Below, one piece after another: positions 1-9,019 of a stretch of 64,000 bases of DNA. The DNA is taken from contig NZ_JACHHB010000013.1 in the NCBI RefSeq assembly GCF_014202575.1, forward strand, positions 40,319 through 104,318, given 5' to 3'. The number at the start of each line of letters is the position of its first letter. Within the stretch, counting starts at the first letter, position 1. The position numbers and the translations under genes were made by a program. The DNA is from Texcoconibacillus texcoconensis (GTDB lineage: Bacteria; Bacillota; Bacilli; Bacillales; Salisediminibacteriaceae). The notes below the pieces were generated by a model. That model saw only the letters and a list, made by a program, of their open reading frames with translations. It was not told where the DNA came from and did not search any database.

Positions 1-717
1 TTCGTAGAGATGAGGCATCATCAGTTAAAAGCGTACGAACACTTTTCGGCTGCGAAACGGATTCATAAAGAAAAAGAAGAGATTTATTTGTCAGCATTTG
101 ATACGTATGAAGCAGACAGGATTGCTGACGAAGCGATCAAGCGCATTTTCAAGGAACCTAGAGCACCGGTAGAAAAGCCTCAATATGAAGTGCGTTTCTT
201 TGGCGCAGCTACATCAAAAGGGCCGACTCATTTCATTAACGAGTTAACTGAAGGTTTATCGCAACGCTTGATCATAAAAGGGAGATCTGGTAGTGGTAAA
301 TCGACGTTAATGAAAAAAGTTATAAATCACGCATATGAAAATAGGGAACATGTTCATGTTTACTTTTGTGCCTTAGATCCAGTAAGTGTTGATATGGTCG
401 TTTTACCAGATCGCGGTATCACAATGTTAGATGGAACAGCGCCACACGTTATTGACCCGACAAGGCGTGAAGATGAAGTGGTCGATATGTTTGATCGCTG
501 TATCGATGAAAGTGTTGAATCCGAATACGTTGATACGTTATCATCTATCAATGATCGTTATAAGGTGGATATCAAAACAGCGACAAACCATTTAAAAGAA
601 ATGGTCAATGTGTACCACGAAATCAAACAGATTTATCAATCAGCTATTGAAGAGAACGTTTATAATCAAAAATTCAACGAGTTAAAGGCGCACATTCAAA
701 CGATCGTTCAACCATAA
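1..717 (+). CDS. P-loop ATPase, C-terminal part (cut by window edge)
   Basis: The reading frame is open from the first base, so the gene begins outside the window and only about 238 codons are visible. A Walker A motif, GRSGSGKST, lies near residue 91 counted from the methionine codon at base 10. The rest is charged and predicted soluble. The fragment resembles the second half of a Bacillus family of uncharacterised ATPases with two P-loop modules (the PRK06851 type); that assignment is from memory. An internal start at base 10 has no ribosome binding site, so I favour a truncated longer gene. The substrate is unknown. A hairpin terminator follows at once. Confidence 0.65.
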   Translation, partial: FVEMRHHQLKAYEHFSAAKRIHKEKEEIYLSAFDTYEADRIADEAIKRIFKEPRAPVEKPQYEVRFFGAATSKGPTHFINELTEGLSQRLIIKGRSGSGKSTLMKKVINHAYENREHVHVYFCALDPVSVDMVVLPDRGITMLDGTAPHVIDPTRREDEVVDMFDRCIDESVESEYVDTLSSINDRYKVDIKTATNHLKEMVNVYHEIKQIYQSAIEENVYNQKFNELKAHIQTIVQP

Positions 718-727
718 AGCATGTATA

Positions 728-768
728 AGCGTCTCAATGGTTGCCGCAGCTGTTGAGATGCTTTTTTT
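728..768 (+). terminator. Rho-independent terminator
   Basis: A 10-bp stem, AGCGTCTCAA with TTGAGATGCT (one G-U pair), is followed by seven T. It ends transcription of the ATPase gene. Confidence 0.85.
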
Positions 769-857
769 GTCACCTTTTCGTTTGACGAAGGAACTGTTCC
801 TAATCTTGGGAAGCGTGCTATCATGTAATGAATGTGTTCACCTATAAGGAGTTTGTT

Positions 858-2072
858 ATGATGGATCCATTGGATATTGTTATGAATCAAGAAAAGGTTG
901 TTCCTTTTTTTCAACCGATTTTCAATGCAGAACAACAGCTCATTGTTGGTTATGAAGTGCTCGCTCACTTTCCAACTAAGGAGGGTATGGTCAGTTTACA
1001 GCCCTTTTTTTCAGACCCTACGGTCCCTGTAGAATATAAGTGGGCGGTAACTGAGGTTGTTTATCAAAAAGCGTGTCAGAAATTTAAATCTTCTGCTCAA
1101 GAAGGGTTGTTATTTTTAAATGTCTCAACCGATGTCATCTTATCATTAGATGTACATGAGCGTATGATTGAATTGTTTCAAGAACTAGGTGGCGATGAAT
1201 TCTTACAACATTTAGTTTTAGAATTTAGTACTATATTTGACTATGATATTGAAAATATCAAGCGATTGTTTCAGTATTTTCGTAGTTATAACATCAAACT
1301 TGCGATTGATGATGTGAGTTACCAAAATAGTAGTATTAATCGATTTGCCTTTTTAGAGCCTGAGATCATTAAAGTTAATATTGCTGTTAGTTATGATCAG
1401 GATGTAGGTCATTATTATCGAGAAGTATTAGATACAATGGGATTATTTGCTCGAAAAATTGGTTCAACTCTAATGTTTGAAGGCATCTCTGAGTTATCCC
1501 ACTTACATGTAGCGTGGCGACACGGCGGTTCACTTTTGCAAGGTCACTACTTACAACGGCCATATGAATCGTTTCAAACGCCAGATTGCCAAAGGGTAAA
1601 ATTACAAGAAATGATCGGTTCGTTTATCCGATTTGAACAAAATAAAATTAGAGAACAGTTGACTTTAACGAGAGAATTTGATCGTCGCGTTCAAAAAGTT
1701 AATCAGCAGAAACTACAGGAAGATGCCGATACATTGGCTGAAAATTTAGCATATCAATTTGATCCAGAGGTGTTTCGTGTTTATATTTGCTATAGTGACG
1801 GTTACCAACGTTCAGCTAACTGGATAAAAAACAATGATGGAAAATGGGTTGCGGATGAAAACGCGAAAGGGAAAAATTGGAGTTTTCGTCCTTTCTTTTT
1901 AAAGCAAACATTACAAATGGAAAAGCATAGGACCGGGATTTTATCAGATTTGTATCATGATATCGAAACAAATGAGCGTATACGTACATATTCTTGTCCA
2001 ATTGGTCAAGGGATGTATGTCTATTTTGATTTAGCAGCTGAGTATGTTTATGAAAGAGATTGGCTTTTGTAA
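858..2072 (+). CDS. ykuI: YkuI-like EAL-domain protein, probable c-di-GMP sensor
   Basis: About 404 residues. The N-terminal 250 residues form an EAL domain and the C-terminal 150 match the PAS-like domain of B. subtilis YkuI, whose EAL domain binds c-di-GMP with little or no hydrolysis in published work. The signature is EVL (in GYEVLAHF) instead of EAL. The later acidic pair is kept (AIDDVSYQNSS) but the family's DFGTG loop is not, and KVN replaces KID. This points to a binding, not degrading, role. The ATG at 858 is chosen because AAGGAG ends 6 bases before it; the ATG at 861 is equally possible, and the frame extending back to 828 has no binding site. The stop lies just before the transporter start. 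Confidence 0.85.
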   Translation: MMDPLDIVMNQEKVVPFFQPIFNAEQQLIVGYEVLAHFPTKEGMVSLQPFFSDPTVPVEYKWAVTEVVYQKACQKFKSSAQEGLLFLNVSTDVILSLDVHERMIELFQELGGDEFLQHLVLEFSTIFDYDIENIKRLFQYFRSYNIKLAIDDVSYQNSSINRFAFLEPEIIKVNIAVSYDQDVGHYYREVLDTMGLFARKIGSTLMFEGISELSHLHVAWRHGGSLLQGHYLQRPYESFQTPDCQRVKLQEMIGSFIRFEQNKIREQLTLTREFDRRVQKVNQQKLQEDADTLAENLAYQFDPEVFRVYICYSDGYQRSANWIKNNDGKWVADENAKGKNWSFRPFFLKQTLQMEKHRTGILSDLYHDIETNERIRTYSCPIGQGMYVYFDLAAEYVYERDWLL

Positions 2073-2095
2073 ATGAGGATAGGAAGTGTTTGCAA

Positions 2096-3265
2096 ATGGG
2101 GTTAGATAAAATATCACGTTTGAAAGCGGTTTTGTTTTTCTTTCATTCTTCAATGACGATCATCATTAGTTATTTACCCGTTTATTTTCGAGATACCGGT
2201 TTATCTGATAGCGAAATTGGTATATTGATGGCAGTTGGCCCGTTAGCTGCCATGTTTGCGCAACCTTTTTGGGGATTTACAACTGACCGGCTGGAAACAA
2301 TGAAAAAAGTAATTATGATCTGTATTACAGGTGGCATGGTATTCGGCTTTTTCGTTTTTCAATTCAATTCCTTTCTTATGCTTATCCCCCTCGTATTTTT
2401 ATTTTTTTCATTTATGTCTCCAGTCGGTGGCCTCAATGATAGTCTCGCGCAAAAAGTTTCCATTCAAGAGGGGGTTAGTTTTGGCAGCATCCGCATGTGG
2501 GGATCACTCGGTTTCGGAATATCTTCACTTGCTGGTGGGTACATACTTTCAGCGATCGGGTTGGAATACATTTTTTATGTATTTTTCTTCTACTCTCTCT
2601 TAGCACTTTTATTTTGTTGGTATGCACCAGACCGCAAGCCCTCTAATAAACCGGCTAAATTAAAAAATGCGGCTAAACTTTTGATTGAGCCTAAATTAAT
2701 GCTATTTTTAATGATGATTATTTTTATTACGATCACGCATCGAACAAGTGATACATTTATTGGCATTTATATTCAAGAACTTGGTGGAACGGAGACGCTC
2801 ATTGGTTGGGCATGGTTTATCGGTGTCGTTACGGAAGCGGCTGTATTTGCATTTAGTATTTATTGGTTCAGGAAATTTCATCCATTGACTTTTATGACGC
2901 TAGCAGCAGCTCTTTACTTCTTAAGGTGGGTGCTTATGACTGTAGCGCCCGATCCTACATTTGTTCTATTCATTCAAGTTTTACATGGTATTTGCTTTGG
3001 TATCTTTTATTTATCGGCCTTTCAATTTATTAATCGCATTATTCCAGAAGAATTACAAGCGACCGGTCATCTCTTATTTATTTCTGTGTTTTTCGGTTTG
3101 TCTGGCGTCGTTGGGTCAAGTTTAGGCGGGGTAATCATCGACTATGCAGGAGCATCCTACCTGTATCAAGTCCTTAGCTATTCGGCATTTATTGGATTGG
3201 TCGGCTCATTATTGTATCGACTCTATTACAACCGTAATACTGAAAAAGAAAAGGCAGTTGCTTAA
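2096..3265 (+). CDS. MFS transporter
   Basis: A 389-residue integral membrane protein with about 12 hydrophobic segments, of the major facilitator superfamily. The N-terminal segment (hydrophobic run, SYLPVYFRDTGLSDSEIGIL) and the following FWGFTTDR loop resemble the LacY-like/PPP subgroup that includes nucleoside and phenylpropionate permeases; the substrate cannot be read from sequence. A TTG at 2060 overlaps the upstream gene, but the ATG at 2096 sits 9 bases after AGGAAG and is preferred. It lies 23 bases behind the YkuI-like gene, so the two are probably co-transcribed. A weak hairpin follows near 3278-3310. Confidence 0.8.
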   Translation: MGLDKISRLKAVLFFFHSSMTIIISYLPVYFRDTGLSDSEIGILMAVGPLAAMFAQPFWGFTTDRLETMKKVIMICITGGMVFGFFVFQFNSFLMLIPLVFLFFSFMSPVGGLNDSLAQKVSIQEGVSFGSIRMWGSLGFGISSLAGGYILSAIGLEYIFYVFFFYSLLALLFCWYAPDRKPSNKPAKLKNAAKLLIEPKLMLFLMMIIFITITHRTSDTFIGIYIQELGGTETLIGWAWFIGVVTEAAVFAFSIYWFRKFHPLTFMTLAAALYFLRWVLMTVAPDPTFVLFIQVLHGICFGIFYLSAFQFINRIIPEELQATGHLLFISVFFGLSGVVGSSLGGVIIDYAGASYLYQVLSYSAFIGLVGSLLYRLYYNRNTEKEKAVA

Positions 3266-3434
3266 AGTTAAGATCGTCGGGGGCCATATGAATATGGTCT
3301 CTTATTTTTATTTTGAACCTATTTCTGCTAGATAGATAAGGATTACTTGAAAGGTCGTAGGCAAAAAGCGTATCGTTTCTTTCTCTTTATGTATTATACT
3401 GAACATAAGTAGTATTCCAAGAGAGGAAGATTTG

Positions 3435-4841
3435 ATGAGTGTTCAACAATATGAAGCGAACATTTTAACAACAATTTTGGAACATGCTTACGAAGGGGTC
3501 GCTGTTGTTGATAAAAACGGGGACATTATTCATTTTAATGATGCTTATTGTCGTATTTTAGGTGTGAAAAAAGAAGAGGCAATAGGACGTTATGTCACGG
3601 ATGTGATAGAAAATACGAGGTTACATCACATCTTAGAGACCGGGGTACCAGAAAGAGGGAAGTTGCAAACGATCGCAGGTCAAAAAATGGTCGTTCATCG
3701 AATTCCTGTTTGGGAAGGTGGTACCGTTGTAGCAGCCATCGGTATGCTCGTTTTTGAAGGTGTGTCCGAATTATATGAAATTCTCGATCAGTTGGAAGAA
3801 AATACAAATTATTCAGAAAAACGATTGTTGAAAGTTGATTCAAAAAAAGATAAACAAAATCAATCAAATACGAATTTTGACGAAATCATAGGCCAAAGTG
3901 AAGCGTTGGTTAACACGAAGAGACTTGCCCAGAAAGCATCAAAAACGCTTGCGACCGTGTTAATTACTGGAGAAAGTGGTACAGGAAAAGAATTGTTTGC
4001 AAAAGCAATCCACGAACAAAGTCCATATGCAGATGGACAATTTGTTAGTATTAATTGCGCTGCAATTCCAGAACACCTATTAGAAGCAGAACTATTTGGT
4101 TATGAAGAAGGTGCTTTTACAGGTGCTAAAAAGGGAGGAAAACAAGGTCTTATTGAATTAGCAAGTCATGGGACATTGTTTTTAGATGAAATTGGTGATA
4201 TGCCTTTGCATATGCAATCAAAATTATTAAGAGTGTTACAAGAAAAAGAAGTAGTAAGAGTTGGAGGCATAAAACCTTATCCAACAAATGCGAGAATCGT
4301 TGCAGCTACGAATAAAAATTTGCTTGACTTAATAAATGAAGATCAGTTTCGAGAAGATCTTTATTATCGTTTAAATATTATTCCTATCCACATCCCGCCA
4401 CTTAGAGCAAGGAAGAGTGATGTTCGTTTACTTTTAGCGAAGATTCTAGAAGATGTTTGTCAAAAGTACGAAACGAATCAAAAACAATTTACAGCACCAG
4501 CAATTTCAATGCTGATGAAATATCACTGGCCAGGGAATGTAAGGGAAATGATGAACATTATTGAACAGTTGGTTAGCTTAGTAGATAAGGAACATATCTC
4601 CCCTCAAGATTTACCTATTGAAATTCATACGGAAAATGAACCATCATCAGCTTCAAAATTTGAACATTCAACAGAGAAAGATTGGTTCCATGAATTCAAA
4701 TCAAATAAAAATGATGAAGAAAAAGAATATATTTTAAAAGCGTTAAAACAAACAAATGGGAATAAAGCTCAAGCCGCTAAACTGTTAGGTATTCATCGAT
4801 CAACTTTATATGATAAATTGAAAAAATTTCATATTACATAA
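3435..4841 (+). CDS. Sigma-54-dependent activator (PAS-AAA-Fis)
   Basis: A 468-residue enhancer-binding protein. An N-terminal PAS sensor (about residues 10-110) is followed by an AAA+ domain with Walker A GESGTGKE, the sigma-54 contact loop GAFTGA, Walker B GTLFLDEIGD and the WPGNVRE motif. A Fis-type helix-turn-helix (NGNKAQAAKLLGIHRSTLYDKL) closes the protein. There is no receiver domain, so a small-molecule or redox signal through the PAS domain is likely, as in RocR or AcoR. The ATG at 3435 follows GAGAGGAAG; a TTG one codon earlier is less likely. The next gene has a clear -24/-12 promoter, so this protein very probably switches on the downstream dehydrogenase operon. Confidence 0.92.
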   Translation: MSVQQYEANILTTILEHAYEGVAVVDKNGDIIHFNDAYCRILGVKKEEAIGRYVTDVIENTRLHHILETGVPERGKLQTIAGQKMVVHRIPVWEGGTVVAAIGMLVFEGVSELYEILDQLEENTNYSEKRLLKVDSKKDKQNQSNTNFDEIIGQSEALVNTKRLAQKASKTLATVLITGESGTGKELFAKAIHEQSPYADGQFVSINCAAIPEHLLEAELFGYEEGAFTGAKKGGKQGLIELASHGTLFLDEIGDMPLHMQSKLLRVLQEKEVVRVGGIKPYPTNARIVAATNKNLLDLINEDQFREDLYYRLNIIPIHIPPLRARKSDVRLLLAKILEDVCQKYETNQKQFTAPAISMLMKYHWPGNVREMMNIIEQLVSLVDKEHISPQDLPIEIHTENEPSSASKFEHSTEKDWFHEFKSNKNDEEKEYILKALKQTNGNKAQAAKLLGIHRSTLYDKLKKFHIT

Positions 4842-4844
4842 TTA

Positions 4845-4896
4845 TGTCGGTTTCACCCGACAAAAGACCCTACACTATGTCCTTTAAATGTAGGGT
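4845..4896. promoter_or_regulatory. Paired inverted repeats, candidate activator sites
   Basis: Two back-to-back hairpin-type repeats: TGTCGG/CCGACA (4845-4850 and 4857-4862) and ACCCTACA/TGTAGGGT (4867-4874 and 4889-4896). They lie about 145-200 bp before the start site predicted from the -24/-12 promoter, the usual distance for enhancer sites of sigma-54 activators. They could equally be RNA structure belonging to the terminator just downstream. Confidence 0.35.
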
Positions 4897-4935
4897 AATC
4901 AAGACACTTCTTCACAGGCGTGTCTTGATTTTTTT
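4897..4935 (+). terminator. Rho-independent terminator of the activator gene
   Basis: Perfect 11-bp stem AATCAAGACAC with GTGTCTTGATT around a 12-base loop, followed by a T run. Confidence 0.88.
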
Positions 4936-5015
4936 GATTATTATTCATCAGAAATCCGTTTTTTTTTGCGAAAGCGCCGCGAATTTACAGAAAAAAAGAA
5001 ACTATCAGAAACAAT

Positions 5016-5032
5016 TGGCATGGTGTTTGCAT
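5016..5032 (+). promoter_or_regulatory. Sigma-54 (-24/-12) promoter
   Basis: TTGGCATGGTGTTTGCAT contains the invariant GG (5017-5018) and GC (5029-5030) 12 bases apart, matching TGGCA-N6-TTGC. The start site should fall near 5042, 26 bases before the alcohol dehydrogenase start. A sigma-54 activator gene lies directly upstream. Confidence 0.88.
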
Positions 5033-5067
5033 CTTAATAGAGTGACTTTATTTAAGGAGGGGGTTCC

Positions 5068-6264
5068 TTGCGTGGTTCATGCCGCATTCAAATGCCAAAC
5101 ACCATTCATTATGGAGGTGACTCACTACATAAAATAGGTGACGTTTCAGCGCCTCTAGGAAAGAAAGCATTAATCATTAGTGACGAGATCATGGATGGAT
5201 TAGGGTATGTAGAAAAGTGTAAAGAGTTATTAGCTGAACACCATATTCAATCTTCTGTGTATTTAGGGGTACATTCAGAACCAACAGATGAGTTTGTTGA
5301 TGAAGCACTCAAGCAATTTCAATCAGACGATTGTGAATTTGTCATTTCCCTAGGGGGAGGAAGTTGTATTGATACGGCAAAAGCGATTGCTGTACTGAAA
5401 ACAAACCCGGGGGATATCGGGGAGTTTATGGGTGGAAAAAGGCTTGTTGAACACGAACCGACACCTCACATTGCGATACCGACAACAGCAGGTACAGGTT
5501 CTGAAGCAACAGATGTAACTGTTATTACAAATACAAAGACTGATGTTAAAATGATGATTAAACAGCCGGCATTTATGCCGACAGTGGCTATTGTTGACCC
5601 TATGTTAACGATGTCAGTTCCTAAAAGTGTGACAGCGGCAACAGGGGTTGATGCTTTAAGTCATGCGATAGAAGCTTATATATCTAAAAAGGCACATCCA
5701 ATGACAGATGCCTTCGCTATCGCGGCGATGGAAAATATTCTACCAAATATTAAAACAGCTTATGATAATGGTAACAATCACGAAGCGAGAGAGAAAATGG
5801 CGATTGGTTCTCTACAAGCTGGTATTGCCTTTTCAAATGCTTCGGTTTGCTTAGTGCATGGCATGTCTCGTCCAATTGGAGCGATGTTCCATGTGCCACA
5901 TGGCATTTCAAATGCAATGTTGTTACCTGCGGTTTTAGAATACAGTCAAAGTGATTGTGTAGAGCGTCTAGCTACAATCGGAAAGATGTTCTGCGACCGT
6001 GGCGAGAAGATGACTGAAGAAGAATATGCGATACTAGCTGTATCTAAAGTGAAAGAACTTTGTAGTTATTTAGATATTCCTAATTTGAAGGGATGGGGAA
6101 TAGAAGGAGATGTGTTCAGCGAGGTACTACCAAAGATGGCCGAGGATGCGATCAACTCTGGGAGTCCTGCTAACAACCCAAAAGTGTCTAATCAAGAGGA
6201 AATCATCGAGCTTTATAAGCGTTGCTTTACTTATGATTTTTCAGAAAGCGTTATCAATCAATAA
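5068..6264 (+). CDS. Iron-containing alcohol dehydrogenase
   Basis: A 398-residue group III (iron-type) NAD(P)-dependent alcohol dehydrogenase, the usual length for the family. Seen are the nucleotide-binding GGGSCIDTAKA, the PTTAGTGSEAT motif, and the metal ligands: Asp in AIVDPMLT, His in DALSHAIEAY, and two His in the HGMSRPIGAMFHVPHG stretch. The start is the TTG at 5068, six bases after AAGGAGGG; the first ATG (5092) lacks a binding site and would remove part of the first strand. Transcription is expected from the -24/-12 promoter at 5016. It heads an operon with an aldehyde dehydrogenase 28 bp downstream, so the pair may oxidise an alcohol via the aldehyde to an acid or acyl-CoA. The substrate is not determined. 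Confidence 0.92.
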   Translation: MRGSCRIQMPNTIHYGGDSLHKIGDVSAPLGKKALIISDEIMDGLGYVEKCKELLAEHHIQSSVYLGVHSEPTDEFVDEALKQFQSDDCEFVISLGGGSCIDTAKAIAVLKTNPGDIGEFMGGKRLVEHEPTPHIAIPTTAGTGSEATDVTVITNTKTDVKMMIKQPAFMPTVAIVDPMLTMSVPKSVTAATGVDALSHAIEAYISKKAHPMTDAFAIAAMENILPNIKTAYDNGNNHEAREKMAIGSLQAGIAFSNASVCLVHGMSRPIGAMFHVPHGISNAMLLPAVLEYSQSDCVERLATIGKMFCDRGEKMTEEEYAILAVSKVKELCSYLDIPNLKGWGIEGDVFSEVLPKMAEDAINSGSPANNPKVSNQEEIIELYKRCFTYDFSESVINQ

Positions 6265-6292
6265 ATAAATGATATTTAGGAGTGATCGATAA

Positions 6293-7750
6293 ATGGTTAC
6301 AAAAACAAAAATATTAAAAAACTATGTAAATGGACAATGGGTAGAACCTATTTCTCAACAAAAAGAAACTGTTGTAAATCCTGCAACAGGTGAAGCGTTA
6401 GCGGAAGTTCCTTTATCTAACCAAGATGATGTTGATCAAGCGGCCCAAGTTGCTCGTGAAGCTTTTAAAACTTGGAGTAAAACACCAGTTCCAAAGCGGG
6501 CGAGAATCCTATTTAAGTACCAACAATTAATCCTCGAACATTATGAGGAGCTTGCCGAGCTCATCACATTAGAAAATGGTAAGAACTTAGCAGAAGCTCG
6601 CGGTGAAGTTCAACGTGGTTTAGAGTGTGTGGAGTTTGCTGCTGGTGCACCAACATTGATGATGGGAGATACCCTTCCAGACATTGCAACAGGTATTGAA
6701 TCTTCCATGTATCGTTATCCTGTTGGAGTAGTAGGTGGGATTACACCGTTTAACTTCCCGATGATGGTACCATGTTGGATGTTCCCATTAGCGATCGCTT
6801 GCGGTAATACATTTATCTTAAAGCCATCTGAGCGTACGCCTCTATTAGCTGAAAGGTTAGTAGAGCTCTTCACTGAAGCTGGCTTACCTGATGGCGTCCT
6901 AAACATTGTTCATGGCGCGCACGACGTTGTAAACGGTGTTTTAGATCACGAAGACATCAAAGCGATTTCTTTTGTAGGATCTCAACCTGTAGCAGAATAT
7001 ATTTATAAGAATGCTGCAGCAAACGGAAAGCGCGTACAAGCTCTAGCTGGTGCGAAGAACCATTCTATCGTATTAGAAGATTCAAACCTTGATACTGCTG
7101 TACAAGGAATTATAGGATCAGCATTCGGAAGTGCTGGAGAGCGTTGTATGGCATGTTCAGTTGTTGCGGTTCAAGAAGATGTTGCAGATGAATTTGTTGA
7201 GAAGTTGCTAGCAGCAGCAAACGACATTAAAATGGGTAACGGAATGAATGATGATGTATTCCTAGGGCCTGTTATTCGCCAGTCACACCTAGACCGTGTT
7301 GAGAAGTATATTGACTTAGGTGTAGAAGAAAAAGCGAAATTGATTCGTGATGGTCGCTTAGATGTAAAAGATACAGATGAAGGCTATTTCCTTGGGGCGA
7401 CCATTTTTGATGATGTTAATGAAGATATGACGATTTGGCAAGAAGAAATCTTTGCGCCAGTGTTAAGTATCGTACGTGTCAAAGATTTAGATGCAGCCAT
7501 TGATCTCGCTAACAAGTCAGAGTTTGCTAATGGCGCTGTGCTTTATACAGAAAGTGGTAAATCCGTACGTCAATTTAGAGAAACAATTGAAGCAGGTATG
7601 TTAGGTGTTAATGTGAATATCCCTGCACCAATGGCATTTTTCCCATTCTCCGGATGGAAGAATTCCTTCTACGGTGATTTACACGCTAACGGTAAAGACG
7701 GTGTTGAATTCTTTACACGTAAAAAAATGATTACATCAAGATTTGCATAA
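6293..7750 (+). CDS. mmsA: Methylmalonate-semialdehyde dehydrogenase-type enzyme
   Basis: A 485-residue aldehyde dehydrogenase. The nucleophile is Cys285 in [11 protein letters not shown], and [12 protein letters not shown] with [13 protein letters not shown] are typical of the CoA-acylating (methyl)malonate-semialdehyde dehydrogenases (MmsA/IolA). Family knowledge: these convert malonate or methylmalonate semialdehyde to acetyl- or propionyl-CoA in inositol, valine or beta-alanine breakdown. The partner here is an alcohol dehydrogenase, so a 3-hydroxyacid or similar alcohol could be the entry substrate; this is inference. The ATG at 6293 follows TAGGAGTG. A cre-like sequence (AGAAAGCGTTATCA, 6243-6256) overlaps the end of the upstream gene. 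A strong terminator follows. Confidence 0.85.
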   Translation: MVTKTKILKNYVNGQWVEPISQQKETVVNPATGEALAEVPLSNQDDVDQAAQVAREAFKTWSKTPVPKRARILFKYQQLILEHYEELAELITLENGKNLAEARGEVQRGLECVEFAAGAPTLMMGDTLPDIATGIESSMYRYPVGVVGGITPFNFPMMVPCWMFPLAIACGNTFILKPSERTPLLAERLVELFTEAGLPDGVLNIVHGAHDVVNGVLDHEDIKAISFVGSQPVAEYIYKNAAANGKRVQALAGAKNHSIVLEDSNLDTAVQGIIGSAFGSAGERCMACSVVAVQEDVADEFVEKLLAAANDIKMGNGMNDDVFLGPVIRQSHLDRVEKYIDLGVEEKAKLIRDGRLDVKDTDEGYFLGATIFDDVNEDMTIWQEEIFAPVLSIVRVKDLDAAIDLANKSEFANGAVLYTESGKSVRQFRETIEAGMLGVNVNIPAPMAFFPFSGWKNSFYGDLHANGKDGVEFFTRKKMITSRFA

Positions 7751-7766
7751 TCACTTTACATTCATG

Positions 7767-7800
7767 AAGGCCAGTCGTGACTACGACTGGCCTTTGTGTT
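7767..7800 (+). terminator. Rho-independent terminator of the adh-mmsA operon
   Basis: Perfect 12-bp stem AAGGCCAGTCGT with ACGACTGGCCTT and a 4-base loop. The downstream T content is modest (TGTGTTG). Confidence 0.8.
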
Positions 7801-8104
7801 GAATAAAAGTAAAAAATAAATGATTCATATGTAAATGTGGGAGTAAGAAAGAACAAAAAAATTATGGTATAGTACAATTAACCTTTTTTTACAATGTAAT
7901 ATAAATGAATGATTTAGCATTAAGTATATTAGGTCAGACAAGTATCTGGTAAGCCATTGCATAAAATGGTGATGTGAAGTATAGATGTGTGACTTCAATC
8001 ATTCATTTACCAATTTGTTAATACACATTAGGATTGTTGTTCAGAACCATTGAAGATTAATTTATCACTGAATTTAAGATGCACTCCCATATAAGGATGA
8101 TGGT
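7801..8104 (+). other. Gene-free leader region with a structured element
   Basis: No reading frame here looks real. A perfect 12-bp inverted repeat, AAATGAATGATT (7903-7914) with AATCATTCATTT (7997-8008), encloses 82 bases that hold two smaller hairpins: CAGA/TCTG (about 7934-7947) and CCATT/AATGG (about 7955-7970). The whole looks like a multibranch RNA in the 5' leader of the next gene. It matches no riboswitch consensus I can recall. Confidence 0.4.
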
Positions 8105-8803
8105 ATGAAAAAATCACTCGTTATAACTTTACTGATTATTTTTATTATTTTTATCGTTCAAACCGACATATTAGCTCATTTGCAAAATGCGAATATCAGT
8201 TATTTTACTGGAACATTACATGAACAATATGGTTATAACGTTTTATGGTTGACGATTCCACTTATGGTTATTCAAGGGATATTTACATTGTTCCCGATTA
8301 TTCTTGTTGTTATGATACATGCTTTAGTGTTTGGGTTTTACGAGGGCTTTTTGTACAGCTTTATCGGCACGTTTTTCGGTGCAATGATTTGTTTTATATT
8401 GAGTCGTTATTTATTTTCTGAATGGGCGCGACTTTTCTGGGAAAAAAAGCGCGATAAATATACCAAGCCCATCAATTTAATGGAGAAGTACGGCGTCTTC
8501 TTTATTGTTGTTCTCCGTAATGTTTCTTTCATGCCAAGTAATCTAATTTCGATTTCAGCAGCGCTTTCTCCAATTTCGTTTTCTAGCTATTTTTGGTCGT
8601 CGGTTATCGGGAACTTATCGATGGTTTGGATGCTCAGTTTGCTTAGCGCTCCAATGACGGTCACAAGAGCAGAATGGGGCTATTTGCTTGTTGGATATAT
8701 TGTTTTCGCTTTGTCTATTATTTTGTATTATGGCAAAGGGTGGTGGGATCAACGTCATCAAGCAGATCACTCTCGGGAAAAAGAAAACAGCATTTCCCCA
8801 TAA
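8105..8803 (+). CDS. TVP38/TMEM64-type (VTT domain) membrane protein
   Basis: A 232-residue membrane protein with an N-terminal anchor, a central region of long hydrophobic stretches and two C-terminal helices. The RNVSFMPSNLISISAALSPI stretch is the conserved core of the VTT (SNARE-associated, DedA-like) family. Family members are thought to move lipids or small solutes across the membrane; the role here is unknown. The ATG at 8105 has GGATGATGG before it, a moderate binding site. The gene stands alone behind a 300-base leader that carries a large inverted repeat. Confidence 0.75.
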   Translation: MKKSLVITLLIIFIIFIVQTDILAHLQNANISYFTGTLHEQYGYNVLWLTIPLMVIQGIFTLFPIILVVMIHALVFGFYEGFLYSFIGTFFGAMICFILSRYLFSEWARLFWEKKRDKYTKPINLMEKYGVFFIVVLRNVSFMPSNLISISAALSPISFSSYFWSSVIGNLSMVWMLSLLSAPMTVTRAEWGYLLVGYIVFALSIILYYGKGWWDQRHQADHSREKENSISP

Positions 8804-8972
8804 AATTACATTGTTTTTCATATTTGGCTTGTCCTGTTGTTTGATCTCATTTGAGATGGTATGATCCAATTTGGTTATTATACTAAATGTGAAATTAGTT
8901 AAATGACACTCTTCATTATTTAGTTGTCATTGAGTCATACAACTGTCTTTAGGTCTATCTTGGGCAGTTTTT

Positions 8973-9019
8973 AAAGGAGGTGTTTCATTAGGGTGTAAGC
9001 CACTTCTAATGGATACAAT
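8973..9019 (+). promoter_or_regulatory. Ribosome binding site separated from its start by a hairpin
   Basis: AAAGGAGGTG (8973-8982) is the only strong binding site before the DUF418 gene, yet it is 37 bases from the ATG at 9020. Between them CATTAG (8986-8991) can pair with CTAATG (9006-9011), extended by GTG/CAC. Folding this hairpin leaves an effective spacing of about 11 bases. All codons upstream in frame are blocked by a TAA. Confidence 0.45.

Noticed and set aside
4844..5137. 97-codon frame between the sigma-54 activator and adh
   Set aside because: Runs through a terminator and the -24/-12 promoter; no binding site.
7988..8003. FNR-like half site TGTGA-N6-TCATT
   Set aside because: Only one good half, no -10 box at the right distance, and it is part of the closing stem of the structured leader.
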